Positions 1 through 8,695 are shown, numbered from the stretch's first letter. The stretch is 64,000 nt of DNA from Azotobacter vinelandii CA (GCF_000380335.1 NC_021149.1:1846001-1910000); one strand, 5' to 3'. Notes: generated by a model from the letters alone, not told the origin. Program-made: numbers and translations.

Positions 1-545
1 AAGCGCTTCGCCAACTGGGGCCGGGCGTCGAGCGGGCGACCCGGGTGGTCGGGCAGTTGCTGGCGCTGGCCCGCCTGGAGCCGGCGGCGGTGCAACTGCA
101 CATGACCCGTCTCGACCTGGCCGCCTTCCTGCGCAGCGAACTGGCCGAACTGACGCCGCTGGCGCTGGCCAAGGGGCAGGAGCTGACCCTGGAAACCACC
201 GGCGCAGGCGGCTATGTGCTGCGCGGCGATGCGCCCAGCCTGGCGATCCTGGTGCAGAACCTGGTCGCCAATGCGGTGCAGTACACCCCGCAAGGGGGTT
301 GTATCCGATTATTGCTCGAGGCCGATGCGGACGACCTCCTGCTGCGCGTGCAGGACAGCGGGCCGGGAATTCCGCCGGCGCTGCGCGAGAAGGTGTTCGA
401 GCGCTTCTTCCGTGCCGGAGACGGCCAGGGCGCCGGGCTCGGCCTGTCCATCGTGCGACGGGCGGTGGAGTTGCACGGCGGCGAGATCGCCCTGGGCGCT
501 TCGCCCCTCGGCGGACTGGAGGTTTCCGTTCGCCTGCCCCGTTAG
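1..545 (+). CDS. Sensor histidine kinase, C-terminal part (5' end outside window)
   Basis: This is the C-terminal half of a membrane two-component sensor kinase; the frame is open from base 3, so the true start lies upstream of the window. The piece begins in the dimerisation helix (the segment around QLLALARLE is typical of the QseC/PmrB/TctE group) and continues into the HATPase domain. An N box (NLVANAVQYTP), a G1 box (DSGPGIP), an F box (VFERFF) and a G2 box (GAGLGLSIV) are visible in order. The phospho-accepting histidine is not in the window. It would autophosphorylate and pass phosphate to a response regulator, presumably encoded just upstream. Which signal it senses cannot be read from this part. 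Confidence 0.9.
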   Translation, partial: ALRQLGPGVERATRVVGQLLALARLEPAAVQLHMTRLDLAAFLRSELAELTPLALAKGQELTLETTGAGGYVLRGDAPSLAILVQNLVANAVQYTPQGGCIRLLLEADADDLLLRVQDSGPGIPPALREKVFERFFRAGDGQGAGLGLSIVRRAVELHGGEIALGASPLGGLEVSVRLPR

Positions 546-618
546 CTATGCTGCCCAGCCAGAGGGCCGCCGCCCTCCCATTGATGAGCGGGCGAGGTGA
601 TTACCCTGCGGCTTGCTA

Positions 619-912
619 GGGCCTGTTGACGTTTGGGCGTAGGCCGCGACGGAGGCCCGTTTGGCGCAGAACAAGGAACGAGGAGAGAAGTTTGGTCATT
701 CCAAATGAACGACGAGCGACGCCGTGCTGCGCCAAACGGGCCCCGTCCCTGCGGGTGGGGCCGCCCAGGTTGCGCGGCAAATGCCGCCATGCGGCGTTGC
801 GGGTCTTGGCAAGGGAATGACCATTGCCGGCGACCCGCGCCTTGCCGAACGCGGCCCGGCCTGGCGGCATTTGACGCGGCAGCGCGGCTCACGCCCAAAT
901 GTCAACAGGCCC
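619..912. mobile_element. MITE-like element with 22-bp terminal inverted repeats
   Basis: Bases 619-640 (GGGCCTGTTGACGTTTGGGC and two more bases) are the inverted complement of 891-912 with one mismatch. The dinucleotide TA flanks both ends (617-618 and 913-914), as in a TA target duplication of the IS630/Tc1-mariner type. A perfect 14-bp inverted repeat lies inside (656-669 with 727-740). The element has no convincing gene of its own. It ends 22 bases before the ribosome-binding site of the HIT gene, so the promoter of that gene must lie in or before the element. The family name is unknown to me. Confidence 0.7.
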
Positions 913-948
913 TAAATCCACCCAGAATCCGCACAAGGAGACAAGGTC

Positions 949-1374
949 ATGTTCGCTCTGGATTCACGTTTGCAACAGGACACCCTGCCCATCGGCGATT
1001 TCCCGTTGTGCCGTCTGCTGCTGATGAACGATGCCCACTATCCCTGGTTCGTCCTGGTGCCGCGCAGGGAGGAGGTCGTCGAGCTGTTCCAGCTCGACGC
1101 CGAGGACCAGCGGGCCTTCTGGCAGGAAACCACCGAACTGGCGGAGACCCTCAAGGACACCTTCGGCGCCGACAAGATGAACGTGGCCGCCCTGGGCAAC
1201 CAGGTCGCCCAACTGCACATGCACGTCATCGTGCGCCGGCGCGACGACGCCGCCTGGCCGACGCCGGTGTGGGGAAGGCATCCGGCGAAGCCCTACACGG
1301 ACGCGCAGATCGCCGCCATCCGCGACAAGCTGCGTCTGGTGCTGACCGGGGATTTCCGCTTCATGGAGGAATGA
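949..1374 (+). CDS. HIT family protein
   Basis: A 141-residue single-domain histidine-triad protein, of the nucleotide hydrolase/transferase superfamily. The motif is seen as QLHMHVIVR around residues 87-95. The middle and last histidines of HxHxH are present, but the first position is glutamine, so this is a Q-x-H-x-H variant. In the family the middle histidine is the nucleophile on the nucleotide alpha-phosphate; the exact substrate is not known here. The ATG has a good ribosome-binding site (AAGGAG at 935-940). The stop lies two bases before the slyX ATG, so the two genes are probably co-transcribed. Confidence 0.88.
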   Translation: MFALDSRLQQDTLPIGDFPLCRLLLMNDAHYPWFVLVPRREEVVELFQLDAEDQRAFWQETTELAETLKDTFGADKMNVAALGNQVAQLHMHVIVRRRDDAAWPTPVWGRHPAKPYTDAQIAAIRDKLRLVLTGDFRFMEE

Positions 1375-1376
1375 AC

Positions 1377-1586
1377 ATGAGCCTGGAAACGCGCATCAAC
1401 GATCTGGAAACTCGCCTGGCCTTCCAGGACGACACCATTCAGGCGCTGAACGATGTACTGGTCGCCCAGCAGCGGGTAGTCGAGCGCCTGCAGATGCAGT
1501 TGGAAGCCTTGGCCAAGCGCCAGGAGGAACTGATCGAGGAATTCGGCTCGGTGGACGACGACGGGGCGCCGCCACCGCACTACTGA
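1377..1586 (+). CDS. slyX: SlyX family protein
   Basis: A 69-residue coiled-coil protein of the SlyX family; its molecular function is unknown. The N-terminal two thirds is a heptad-rich helix ([19 protein letters not shown] onwards). The tail is acidic and ends in a proline run and PHY, as is typical of SlyX. An in-frame ATG at 1371 overlaps the HIT stop codon, but GGAGGA at 1365-1370 is spaced correctly only for the ATG at 1377, which I chose. It is translationally close-coupled to the HIT gene. Confidence 0.88.
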   Translation: MSLETRINDLETRLAFQDDTIQALNDVLVAQQRVVERLQMQLEALAKRQEELIEEFGSVDDDGAPPPHY

Positions 1587-1612
1587 CCCGAAACTCCGTG
1601 CCTGCTCCGGTC

Positions 1613-1887
1613 GTGAATGAATTCGCTCCTACCCGGGAGCGCCCCTTGCAGCAGCGAACGTTCGGTGCTCTTCACTGTGGCAGCGAATTCATTCGCGCCC
1701 CGCGCCAACGGCGCGGCAAACCGGAGGCTGGCCGTGAGGCGGCCGTAATCCGCCGATGGTTCGGCGGGACGGCTGCTTTTCGTAGGAGTGGATTCATCCG
1801 CGACCTGCCGCGAAGCGGCAGCTATCGCCGTAGCGTGTCGCCGATTTGCCGTACTGCCGGCCCAGGGGGCGCGGATGAATTCGTTCC
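1613..1887. repeat. REP-like inverted repeats, four copies
   Basis: Four related units of about 18-22 bases with core GTAGGAGYGRATTCATYCGC occur here. They lie at 1613-1632 (minus), 1683-1697 (plus, shortened), 1781-1802 (plus) and 1870-1887 (minus). They therefore form two inverted pairs, like repetitive extragenic palindromes of pseudomonads. No gene is supported between 1587 and 1910. Confidence 0.6.
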
Positions 1888-1921
1888 GGAAGAGGCGAGC
1901 GGGGCGCTGGGCTTCATTAAA

Positions 1922-2004
1922 TGCATTATTTGTATATCTATTACAAAATAATGCACCGAATAAATAATATTCTTATTTGAAAAAAGAATTTCAATTTCTT
2001 TTTT
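1922..2004. promoter_or_regulatory. AT-rich promoter region with two dyads upstream of ABC importer operon
   Basis: About 100 bases of very A+T-rich DNA stand out in a GC-rich window. A near-perfect dyad of 13-14-base arms spans 1922-1955 (TGCATTATTTGTA facing TACAAAATAATGCA, one base of difference). A second, perfect dyad with 9-base arms spans 1980-2004. The position before the substrate-binding-protein gene suggests a promoter with a repressor or activator site. The dyads match no operator I can name with confidence. Confidence 0.5.
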
Positions 2005-2077
2005 TATAAAAATACGCTGGGCTCCACACCGTCACTAAGAACCGCCCGACCTTCGCGGGCTGCAGATGGATGGACCC

Positions 2078-3841
2078 ATGAGCGATTATCCGAACGACAG
2101 CTTTTCCCTTTCCTCCCTGGTCGGTCACTCGCCCGGCAAGTCCAGTCGCCCCGAAGCGCCGGCGGCATTTGTCCCCGGCCAGTCGAACGGCACCGCGCCG
2201 GGCGCACTGCGCAGTCTGGCGCGCCGCCTGGCCGGCCTGGTGATTCCCGTGGCCGCCACGCTCGCCCTGGCCGGCTGCTCGCCGTCGGCCGAGGACGGCC
2301 AGGCCGCCAGGACCCTGAAGATCGCCTTCTGGGGCGACAACACCGTGCTGGTCAGCGTCGATCCCTTCCAGGTCTACTGGATCGAGCATCGCGTGCTGTT
2401 GCGCAACGTCGCCGAATCGCTGACCGACCAGGACCCGAAGACCGGCGAGATCATTCCTTGGCTGGCGAAAAGCTGGGAAGTGAGCGACGACGCCCTGGAG
2501 TACACCTTCCACCTGCGCGAGGACGTCACCTTCAGTAACGGCGAGCGTTTCGACGCCCAGGCGGTGAAGATCGCCTTCGACAGCAACAAGGCGTTCGCCG
2601 CCGAGGTGCCGTCGACTTTCGGCGCCACCTACCTGGCCGGCTACGAGCATGCCGAGGTGCTCGACGCTTTCACCGTCAAGCTGGTGCTGTCGCGGCCCAA
2701 TGCCGGTTTCCTGCAGGCCGCCTCCACCACCAACCTGGCGATCCTCGCGCCCGCTTCCTACCGACTGACGGCCAGGGAGCGTTCCCTCGGCAAGATCGTC
2801 GGCAGCGGCCCCTTCGTCCTGGAAAGCTACACCCCGGAAGTCGGCGCCAGACTGGTCAAGCGCAAGGACTACGCCTGGCCTTCGGCGAACCTGAAGAACC
2901 CCGGCGCGGCGCACCTGGACAGCGTCGAACTCAGCTACGTGCCGGAGGAAAGCGTGCGCAACGGCCTGTTCCTGCAGGGGCAGGTCGACATCCTCTGGCC
3001 GCGCAACCCTTTCTCCGAGGTGGACCTGAAGCTGTTCCAGTCCAGGGGCGCCACCATCCAGAGCCGTTCGCTGCCGGGGCCGGCCTTCAACCTTTATCCG
3101 AACGCCCAGGACAAGCGTGTCCTGGCCGACCCCAGGGTACGCCTGGCGCTGCAGAAGGCGATCGACCGCAAGACCTACGCCGCCACCATCTACAACCCGG
3201 ATTTTCCAGTGGTGGACGGGGTGTACGACCTGACCACGCCTTATTTCAAGACCCAGGGCGCCAAGCTGGCCTACGACCCGGCCGGCGCGGAGCGCCTGCT
3301 CGACGAGGCCGGCTGGGTCAAGGGCGCCGACGGCTACCGGCAGAAGGACGGCAAGCGCCTGAGCCTGACCTACATCCTGTCGCCCGCCGAAACGGCCGGC
3401 GACGTGCTGGTTCAGGATCAACTGCGCAAGGTCGGCATCGAGCTGAAGCTCGACGTGCTCACCCGCGCCGAGCGGGTCACGGCCAACGCCGCGGGCAACT
3501 ACGACCTGACCTCCAGCTACATGAGCCGTGCCGATCCGATCATCCTGCAGACCATTCTCGATCCGCGCACGGCCAACAGCGCCGCCCTGGCCAGCAACAT
3601 CTATTCCCCGCAGACCCTGGAGCGCGCCACGGCGCTGTTCGACGCCGGCATCACCGCGACCGCCGGCGGGCAGCGCGCCCGCGCCTATGGCGAACTGCAG
3701 GACCTGCTGATCGACGAGGGCCTGGCCTTCCCGATCTACGAGCGCGTCTGGCAGGCCGCCACCGCGCCGCGCGTGCGCAACTTCCAGTGGTCCGCCGAGG
3801 GCTTCGCCTTCCTCAGCGACATCGAGGTGGACCAGCCATGA
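2078..3841 (+). CDS. ABC importer substrate-binding lipoprotein (peptide/nickel family)
   Basis: Family 5 extracellular solute-binding protein, the periplasmic receptor of the importer encoded by the next three genes. An N-terminal hydrophobic segment ends in the lipobox LALAGC, so the mature protein should be lipid-anchored at Cys67 (counting from 2078). The stretch before the lipobox is unusually long, about 48 residues. An in-frame ATG at 2066 would add four residues, and a later start is also possible. ATG 2078 is preferred because GGATGGA lies just upstream. The rest follows the usual plan, including the conserved WEVSDDALEYTFHLREDVTF region and IVGSGPFVLESY. The substrate cannot be deduced. 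The stop overlaps the next ATG by four bases. Confidence 0.88.
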   Translation: MSDYPNDSFSLSSLVGHSPGKSSRPEAPAAFVPGQSNGTAPGALRSLARRLAGLVIPVAATLALAGCSPSAEDGQAARTLKIAFWGDNTVLVSVDPFQVYWIEHRVLLRNVAESLTDQDPKTGEIIPWLAKSWEVSDDALEYTFHLREDVTFSNGERFDAQAVKIAFDSNKAFAAEVPSTFGATYLAGYEHAEVLDAFTVKLVLSRPNAGFLQAASTTNLAILAPASYRLTARERSLGKIVGSGPFVLESYTPEVGARLVKRKDYAWPSANLKNPGAAHLDSVELSYVPEESVRNGLFLQGQVDILWPRNPFSEVDLKLFQSRGATIQSRSLPGPAFNLYPNAQDKRVLADPRVRLALQKAIDRKTYAATIYNPDFPVVDGVYDLTTPYFKTQGAKLAYDPAGAERLLDEAGWVKGADGYRQKDGKRLSLTYILSPAETAGDVLVQDQLRKVGIELKLDVLTRAERVTANAAGNYDLTSSYMSRADPIILQTILDPRTANSAALASNIYSPQTLERATALFDAGITATAGGQRARAYGELQDLLIDEGLAFPIYERVWQAATAPRVRNFQWSAEGFAFLSDIEVDQP

Positions 3842-4794
3842 GCCGCTACCTGATCGGCCGCGTCGGCCAGGCCCTGCTGGTGCTCTGGGGGGCCTACAGC
3901 ATCGCCTACGCCATCCTTTATCTGCTGCCCGCCGATACCCTGGCAATCATGCTCAGCGCCTCGGGACTGGAGATCGACTCGCTGCCCGAGGAGGAGATCG
4001 CCCGTGCGCGCGCCTACTATGGGCTGGACCGGAGCTTCCTGGAGCAGTATTTCGACCTGTTGTGGGGCGCCCTGCAGGGCGACCTCGGCCAGTCGCTGAC
4101 GCAGAACCGCCCGGTCGCCGAACTGCTCGCCGAACGCCTGCCGCAGACCCTGTCGCTGGCCGGGTTGGCGATACTGCTGTCGCTGGCCGGCGGCATCGGT
4201 CTGGCCTACCTGACCGCCTACGTGCGTTGGCAGCCCCTGAAGGCGGCGCTGGCCCGCCTGCCTTCGCTGGGCTTCTCGATCCCGGTGTTCTGGATGGGCC
4301 TGCTGCTGATCCAGGTGTTCGCCTTCGGCCTCGGCTGGTTCCCGGCCACCGGCAACGCGGGTTTCGAAAGCCTGGTGCTGCCGGCGGTGACCCTGGCGAT
4401 CCCCAGCGCGGCGGTCTACGCCCAGGTGCTGCAGCGCGGCTTCCAGTGCGTGTGGCGCGAGCCCTATATCGTCACCGCCTACGCCAAGGGGCTCAGCCAT
4501 GGCCAGGTACAGGCGCGCCATGCCTTCAAGAACGCTGCGCTGCCGCTGCTCACCCTGATCGGCCTGCAGGTGGGCAACACAGTGTCCGGCGCGGTGCTGG
4601 TGGAGACCATCTTCACCCGCTCCGGGGTCGGCCGGCTGGTCCAGGAAGCCGTGCTGCGCCAGGACATCCCGGTGGTGCTGGCGGTGGTCGCGGTGTCCGC
4701 GGCGGCTTTCGTCGCGGTCAACCTGATCGTCGACCTGCTCTATCCCACCCTCGACCCGCGCATCGCCCATATGCCCGAGGTGTCACAGCCATGA
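3838..4794 (+). CDS. ABC importer permease, DppB/OppB type
   Basis: A 318-residue inner-membrane permease with a DppB-like N-terminal helix (SRYLIGRVGQALLVLWGAYS) followed by about six membrane segments. The ATPase-coupling EAA-type loop is visible around residues 215-235 (TAYAKGLSHGQVQARHAFKN). The ATG overlaps the stop of the binding-protein gene in ATGA, and its own stop overlaps the next ATG in the same way. The four genes therefore form one translationally coupled operon. With the following permease it should form the membrane channel. Confidence 0.9.
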   Translation: MSRYLIGRVGQALLVLWGAYSIAYAILYLLPADTLAIMLSASGLEIDSLPEEEIARARAYYGLDRSFLEQYFDLLWGALQGDLGQSLTQNRPVAELLAERLPQTLSLAGLAILLSLAGGIGLAYLTAYVRWQPLKAALARLPSLGFSIPVFWMGLLLIQVFAFGLGWFPATGNAGFESLVLPAVTLAIPSAAVYAQVLQRGFQCVWREPYIVTAYAKGLSHGQVQARHAFKNAALPLLTLIGLQVGNTVSGAVLVETIFTRSGVGRLVQEAVLRQDIPVVLAVVAVSAAAFVAVNLIVDLLYPTLDPRIAHMPEVSQP

Positions 4795-5693
4795 CCGTCG
4801 ATATCCGTTTCGATTCTCCGCTGGGCGCCGTGGAGACGGGCGATGCCACTTGGCGTCGTCGCGGCCGCCTGCGCCGCAGCCTCGCCGCCTGCCTGCCGCT
4901 GCTGCGCCGGCCCGGCTTCCTGCTGGCCCTGGCGGTGGTCGCCTTCGCCCTGCTGGCGGCCGTCGCTCCCGGTCTGCTGAGTGGCTTCGATCCCTACGCC
5001 ACCGCGCCGGCCGACAAGCTCAGGCCGCCCGACGCCACGCACTGGTTCGGTACCGACGAACTGGGCCGCGACCTCTACACACGGGTGGTGCACGGCGCCA
5101 GCCTGTCGGTGCTGGCGGCCCTGCTGGCGGTGGGCATCGCCCTGGCCGGCGGGCTGGGTCTCGGCATCCTTTCCGGCTTCGCCGGCGGCCGCCTCGACGC
5201 CTTCATCATGCGTTTCATCGACGTGCTGCTGGCCTTGCCCGGCCTGTTGCTGGCGCTGGCCATAGTCACCGCCATCGGCTTCGGCACCGTGCCGGTGGCC
5301 ATCGCCGTGGGCGTCGCGCTGGTTCCGGGCTTCGCGCGCACCACCCGCGCCGAGGTGCTGCGGGTCAAGACCCTGCCCTACGTGGAGGCCGCGCGCCTGG
5401 GCGGCGCCAGTTGGACGCGCACCCTGCTGCTGCACATCCTGCCCAACGCCTGGAGTCCGGTGGCGGTGCTCGCCACCCTGGATTTCGGTGCCGCCATCCT
5501 GGCCACCGCCGGCCTCAGCTTCCTCGGTTTCGGCGCGGCGCCGCCGGCGGCGGAGTGGGGCACGCTGATTTCCAATGGCCGGCACTTCCTGATCACCGCT
5601 CCCTGGGTGTCGCTGCTGCCGGGGCTGTTCCTGGTGGCGGTGGTGTTCAGTCTCAACCACATTGCCCGTACCCTGGAGGAGGTTCAGCGATGA
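4791..5693 (+). CDS. ABC importer permease, DppC/OppC type
   Basis: A 300-residue inner-membrane permease of the DppC type. It has the expected N-terminal cytoplasmic tail and first helix, then the conserved HWFGTDELGRDLYTRVVHGA block that marks DppC/OppC proteins. The EAA loop (VEAARLGGASWTRTLLLHIL) and C-terminal helices follow. ATGA overlaps tie it to both neighbours. It partners the preceding permease. Confidence 0.9.
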   Translation: MTVDIRFDSPLGAVETGDATWRRRGRLRRSLAACLPLLRRPGFLLALAVVAFALLAAVAPGLLSGFDPYATAPADKLRPPDATHWFGTDELGRDLYTRVVHGASLSVLAALLAVGIALAGGLGLGILSGFAGGRLDAFIMRFIDVLLALPGLLLALAIVTAIGFGTVPVAIAVGVALVPGFARTTRAEVLRVKTLPYVEAARLGGASWTRTLLLHILPNAWSPVAVLATLDFGAAILATAGLSFLGFGAAPPAAEWGTLISNGRHFLITAPWVSLLPGLFLVAVVFSLNHIARTLEEVQR

Positions 5694-7318
5694 GTGAACG
5701 ACAACCCCTGGTCGAGGTCAGCGGGCTTGCCGTCTCCTACCGCTTCGCCGGTCAGCTCGTCCAGGCCGTGCGGGATGTTTCCCTGTCCGTCGGCGCGGGC
5801 GAAATCCTGGCCATCGTCGGCGAGTCCGGTTCGGGCAAGACCACCCTGGCCAACGCCATTCTCGGCCTGCTGCCGGACAATGCGCGGGTCGTTTCCGGTC
5901 GGCTGCTGGTCGCCGGGCAGGATATCGGCCGGGCCCCCGAGCGCCTCGGGCGGCAGTTGCGCGGCAGCGTCGTCGGCCTGGTGCCGCAGGACCCGATGGT
6001 CAGCCTCAACCCGACCCTGCGCATCGGCCGGCAGATCGCCGAGGCACTGATCCGGGCCCGCGGCAGCCGCTATCCCGGACTGGACGCCGAGGTCGTCGCG
6101 CTGCTCGAACAGGTCGGCCTGGACAAGCCGCTGCTGCGCGCCCGCCAGTACCCCCACGAACTGTCCGGCGGCATGCGCCAGCGCGTGCTGATCGCCATCG
6201 CCCTGGCCGGCGACCCGCGCCTGATCGTCGCCGACGAGCCGACCAGCGCCCTCGACGTCACGGTCCAGCGGCGCATCCTCGACCACCTGGAACGGCTGGT
6301 GAAGGAGCGCGGCATCTCGTTGCTTATCATCACCCACGACCTCGGCGTGGCCGCCGACCGCGCCGACCGGGTGCTGGTGATGAAGGATGGCGAACTGGTC
6401 GAGCAGGGCCCGCCGCAGCACATCCTGGTCGCCCCGCGGCAGGACTACACCCGCGCGCTGATCGCCGCCGCCCCGGCTTTCGGCAACCGCCCGCGGCCGG
6501 CCGCGCCGCCGCCCGCCGGCGAGGTGCCGCTGCTGGCCCTGGAAGATGTCGGCAAGCACTACCGACTGCCGCGGCTGAAGGGCGAGGCGTCGAGCCTGCG
6601 GGCGCTCGACGGGGTCGGCCTGGAGGTCCACCGCGGCCAGACCCTGGCCATCGTCGGCGAGTCCGGTTCCGGCAAGAGCACCATCCTGCGCATCGCCCTC
6701 GGCCTGGAGAAGCCCGACCGGGGGCGCGTGCTGTTCGACGGCGAGGACGTCACCGGCTTCGGCTGGCGGCAATTCCGTCCGCTGCGCCGGCGCATGCAAC
6801 TGGTCCAGCAGAATCCCTTCGCCGCCCTCGACCCGCGCTTCTCCATCTTCGACAGCATCGTCGAACCGCTGGTCTCCTTCGGGCTGGCCAAAGGGCGCGA
6901 GCTGGAGGTGGCCGCGCGCCGGCTGATCGACCGGGTCCGCCTGCCGACCGCCTACCTCGACCGCCTGCCGCGCGAACTCTCCGGCGGTCAGCGCCAGCGC
7001 GTCGCCATCGCCCGCGCCCTGGCCCTGCAGCCGGACCTGCTGCTGCTCGACGAGCCGGTTTCGGCCCTCGACGTCTCGGTTCAGGCGCAGATCCTCGACC
7101 TGCTCGACGAACTGCAGCACGAGTTGGGGGTCGCCTACGTGCTGGTTTCCCACGACCTCGCGGTGGTCGGCAGCATCGCCCACCGGGTGTTGGTGCTGAA
7201 CAAGGGCCGGGTGGTGGAACAGGGGCCGACCGGCCAGGTCTTCGAACGGCCGGCCAGCGACTACACGCGGGAACTGCTCGACGCCATACCGGGGCGGAGG
7301 CTGGCGAAGGCATCCTGA
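5690..7318 (+). CDS. ABC importer ATPase with two fused nucleotide-binding domains
   Basis: A 542-residue protein in which the two ATPase subunits (DppD- and DppF-like) are fused. Domain 1 has Walker A GESGSGKTT near residue 45, signature LSGGMRQR and Walker B/D-loop DEPTSALD. Domain 2 starts near residue 280 and has GESGSGKST, LSGGQRQR and DEPVSALD. All ATP-binding residues appear intact in both halves. Each half carries a short family-typical C-terminal extension ending in a YTRALI/YTRELL segment. It energises the importer, and the fusion guarantees one copy of each half per transporter. Confidence 0.92.
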   Translation: MSERQPLVEVSGLAVSYRFAGQLVQAVRDVSLSVGAGEILAIVGESGSGKTTLANAILGLLPDNARVVSGRLLVAGQDIGRAPERLGRQLRGSVVGLVPQDPMVSLNPTLRIGRQIAEALIRARGSRYPGLDAEVVALLEQVGLDKPLLRARQYPHELSGGMRQRVLIAIALAGDPRLIVADEPTSALDVTVQRRILDHLERLVKERGISLLIITHDLGVAADRADRVLVMKDGELVEQGPPQHILVAPRQDYTRALIAAAPAFGNRPRPAAPPPAGEVPLLALEDVGKHYRLPRLKGEASSLRALDGVGLEVHRGQTLAIVGESGSGKSTILRIALGLEKPDRGRVLFDGEDVTGFGWRQFRPLRRRMQLVQQNPFAALDPRFSIFDSIVEPLVSFGLAKGRELEVAARRLIDRVRLPTAYLDRLPRELSGGQRQRVAIARALALQPDLLLLDEPVSALDVSVQAQILDLLDELQHELGVAYVLVSHDLAVVGSIAHRVLVLNKGRVVEQGPTGQVFERPASDYTRELLDAIPGRRLAKAS

Positions 7319-7424
7319 GCCCTCCGCATCGACGAACGCCGCCGCCTGCCCCGACGCCACGCATAGGGAGCGGGTGCGGGGCGATCGCGGCTGCGCAAAG
7401 GACCGGAAAAGACCCTGCCGCGAT

Positions 7425-7449
7425 CCCGCCCGGTCCGAGGCCGGGCGGG
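7425..7449. terminator. Possible transcription terminator hairpin after ABC operon
   Basis: A perfect inverted repeat (CCCGCCCGG facing CCGGGCGGG) lies between the importer operon and the DUF1315 gene. It has no T-run, so it may instead be an attenuating or mRNA-stabilising structure. Confidence 0.35.
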
Positions 7450-7530
7450 AGCTTGCATGCGTTTGCCCCGCGCGCGGCAGCCCGCGCGGCTCTGGGTTAG
7501 AATGCAGGCAGAATCCCGCAGGAGTCTTCC

Positions 7531-7794
7531 ATGTCGTCCTTCAAAGAAATGATCGAGAACATCACCCCGGAGATCTACCGGAATCTCAAGCTGGCGGTGG
7601 AAATCGGCAAATGGCCGGATGGCCGCAAGCTGACCCAGGAGCAGAAGGAACTGAGCCTGCAGGCGATGATCGCCTGGGAGATCCGGAACCTGCCGGAGGA
7701 GGAGCGCACCGGCTACATGGGCGAGCAGAAATGCAAGTCGAGCGGCGAGCCGATTCCCAACCTGCTGTTCAAGCCCTCGGATACCCTGCACTGA
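7531..7794 (+). CDS. DUF1315 (YeaC-like) family protein
   Basis: An 87-residue soluble protein that matches the DUF1315/YeaC family pattern: an N-terminal SSFKEMIENITPEIYRNLK, then a KWPDGRKLT region and the AMIAWE segment. Its function is unknown. A ribosome-binding site (AGGAG) precedes the ATG. The stop TGA overlaps the ATG of the next gene by one base (TGATG), which suggests translational coupling with the DUF2797 protein. Confidence 0.85.
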   Translation: MSSFKEMIENITPEIYRNLKLAVEIGKWPDGRKLTQEQKELSLQAMIAWEIRNLPEEERTGYMGEQKCKSSGEPIPNLLFKPSDTLH

Positions 7795-8621
7795 TGGCCG
7801 AACTCGCACGCGGCGCGCTGGACAAAATGGCGACGCGCCTCGATGCCCCGGTGCAGTACGCCCTGCGCCTGGGCGAGGCGCAGGTGCCGGTCAACCCGCT
7901 GCTCGGCAGCCCTCTGCGCCTGGAATACCTGGGCGTCATCCATTGCTGCCATTGCGGGCGCAGGACCGCCAAGAGCTTCGGCCAGGGCTACTGCTATCCC
8001 TGTTTCAAGAAGCTGCCGCAGTGCGACAGTTGCATCGTCAGTCCGGAGAAGTGCCACCATGCCCAGGGCACCTGTCGCGATCCGGCCTGGGGCGAGCGCT
8101 TCTGCATGAGCGAGCATGTCGTCTACCTGGCCAACTCCTCCGGCGTCAAGGTCGGCATCACTCGTGCCAGCCAGGTGCCGACCCGCTGGCTCGACCAGGG
8201 CGCCAGCCAGGCGCTGCCGATCCTGCGCGTCGCCACCCGCCAGCAGTCGGGACTGGTGGAAGACCTCCTGCGCAATCAGGTCGCCGACCGCACCAACTGG
8301 CGCGCGCTGCTCAAGGGCGAGGCCGCGCCGGTCGATCTGCCGGCCGTGCGCGAGCGACTCTTCGAAATCTGCCGGGAAGGACTCGAAACCCTGCGGACAC
8401 ATTTCGGCCCGCAGGCGATCCAGCCCCTGGGCGACGCCGAGCCGGTGGAGATCCGCTATCCGGTGGAAAGCTACCCCGGAAAGATCGTCAGCCTCGACCT
8501 GGACAAGACACCCGTGGTGGAAGGAACCCTGAAGGGCATCAAGGGCCAATATCTGATCTTCGACGTCGGGGTGATCAACATCCGCAAGTACACGGCGTAC
8601 CAGTTGGCCGTCTCGATCTGA
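7794..8621 (+). CDS. DUF2797 family protein, zinc-finger-like with a GIY-YIG-like core
   Basis: A 275-residue protein of the DUF2797 family. Residues about 50-105 carry a cysteine/histidine-rich cluster (CCHCGRRT, CYPC, CDSC, then further Cys/His residues) that probably binds zinc. It is followed by VVYLANSSGVKVGITR, which resembles the start of a GIY-YIG nuclease-type fold; this resemblance is my inference. No function is established. The start codon overlaps the stop of the DUF1315 gene. Confidence 0.82.
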   Translation: MAELARGALDKMATRLDAPVQYALRLGEAQVPVNPLLGSPLRLEYLGVIHCCHCGRRTAKSFGQGYCYPCFKKLPQCDSCIVSPEKCHHAQGTCRDPAWGERFCMSEHVVYLANSSGVKVGITRASQVPTRWLDQGASQALPILRVATRQQSGLVEDLLRNQVADRTNWRALLKGEAAPVDLPAVRERLFEICREGLETLRTHFGPQAIQPLGDAEPVEIRYPVESYPGKIVSLDLDKTPVVEGTLKGIKGQYLIFDVGVINIRKYTAYQLAVSI

Positions 8622-8695
8622 GCCGGGCCCGGCCTTATATCCCCTCACCCCATCCCGCTCCCGCCGAGGGCGGCGGGTATCGATGGAGCCGAACG

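Noticed and set aside
1922..1955. Assigning the dyad to Fur, Zur, NikR or ModE
   Set aside because: Spacing and half-sites do not match any of these consensus sequences well enough.
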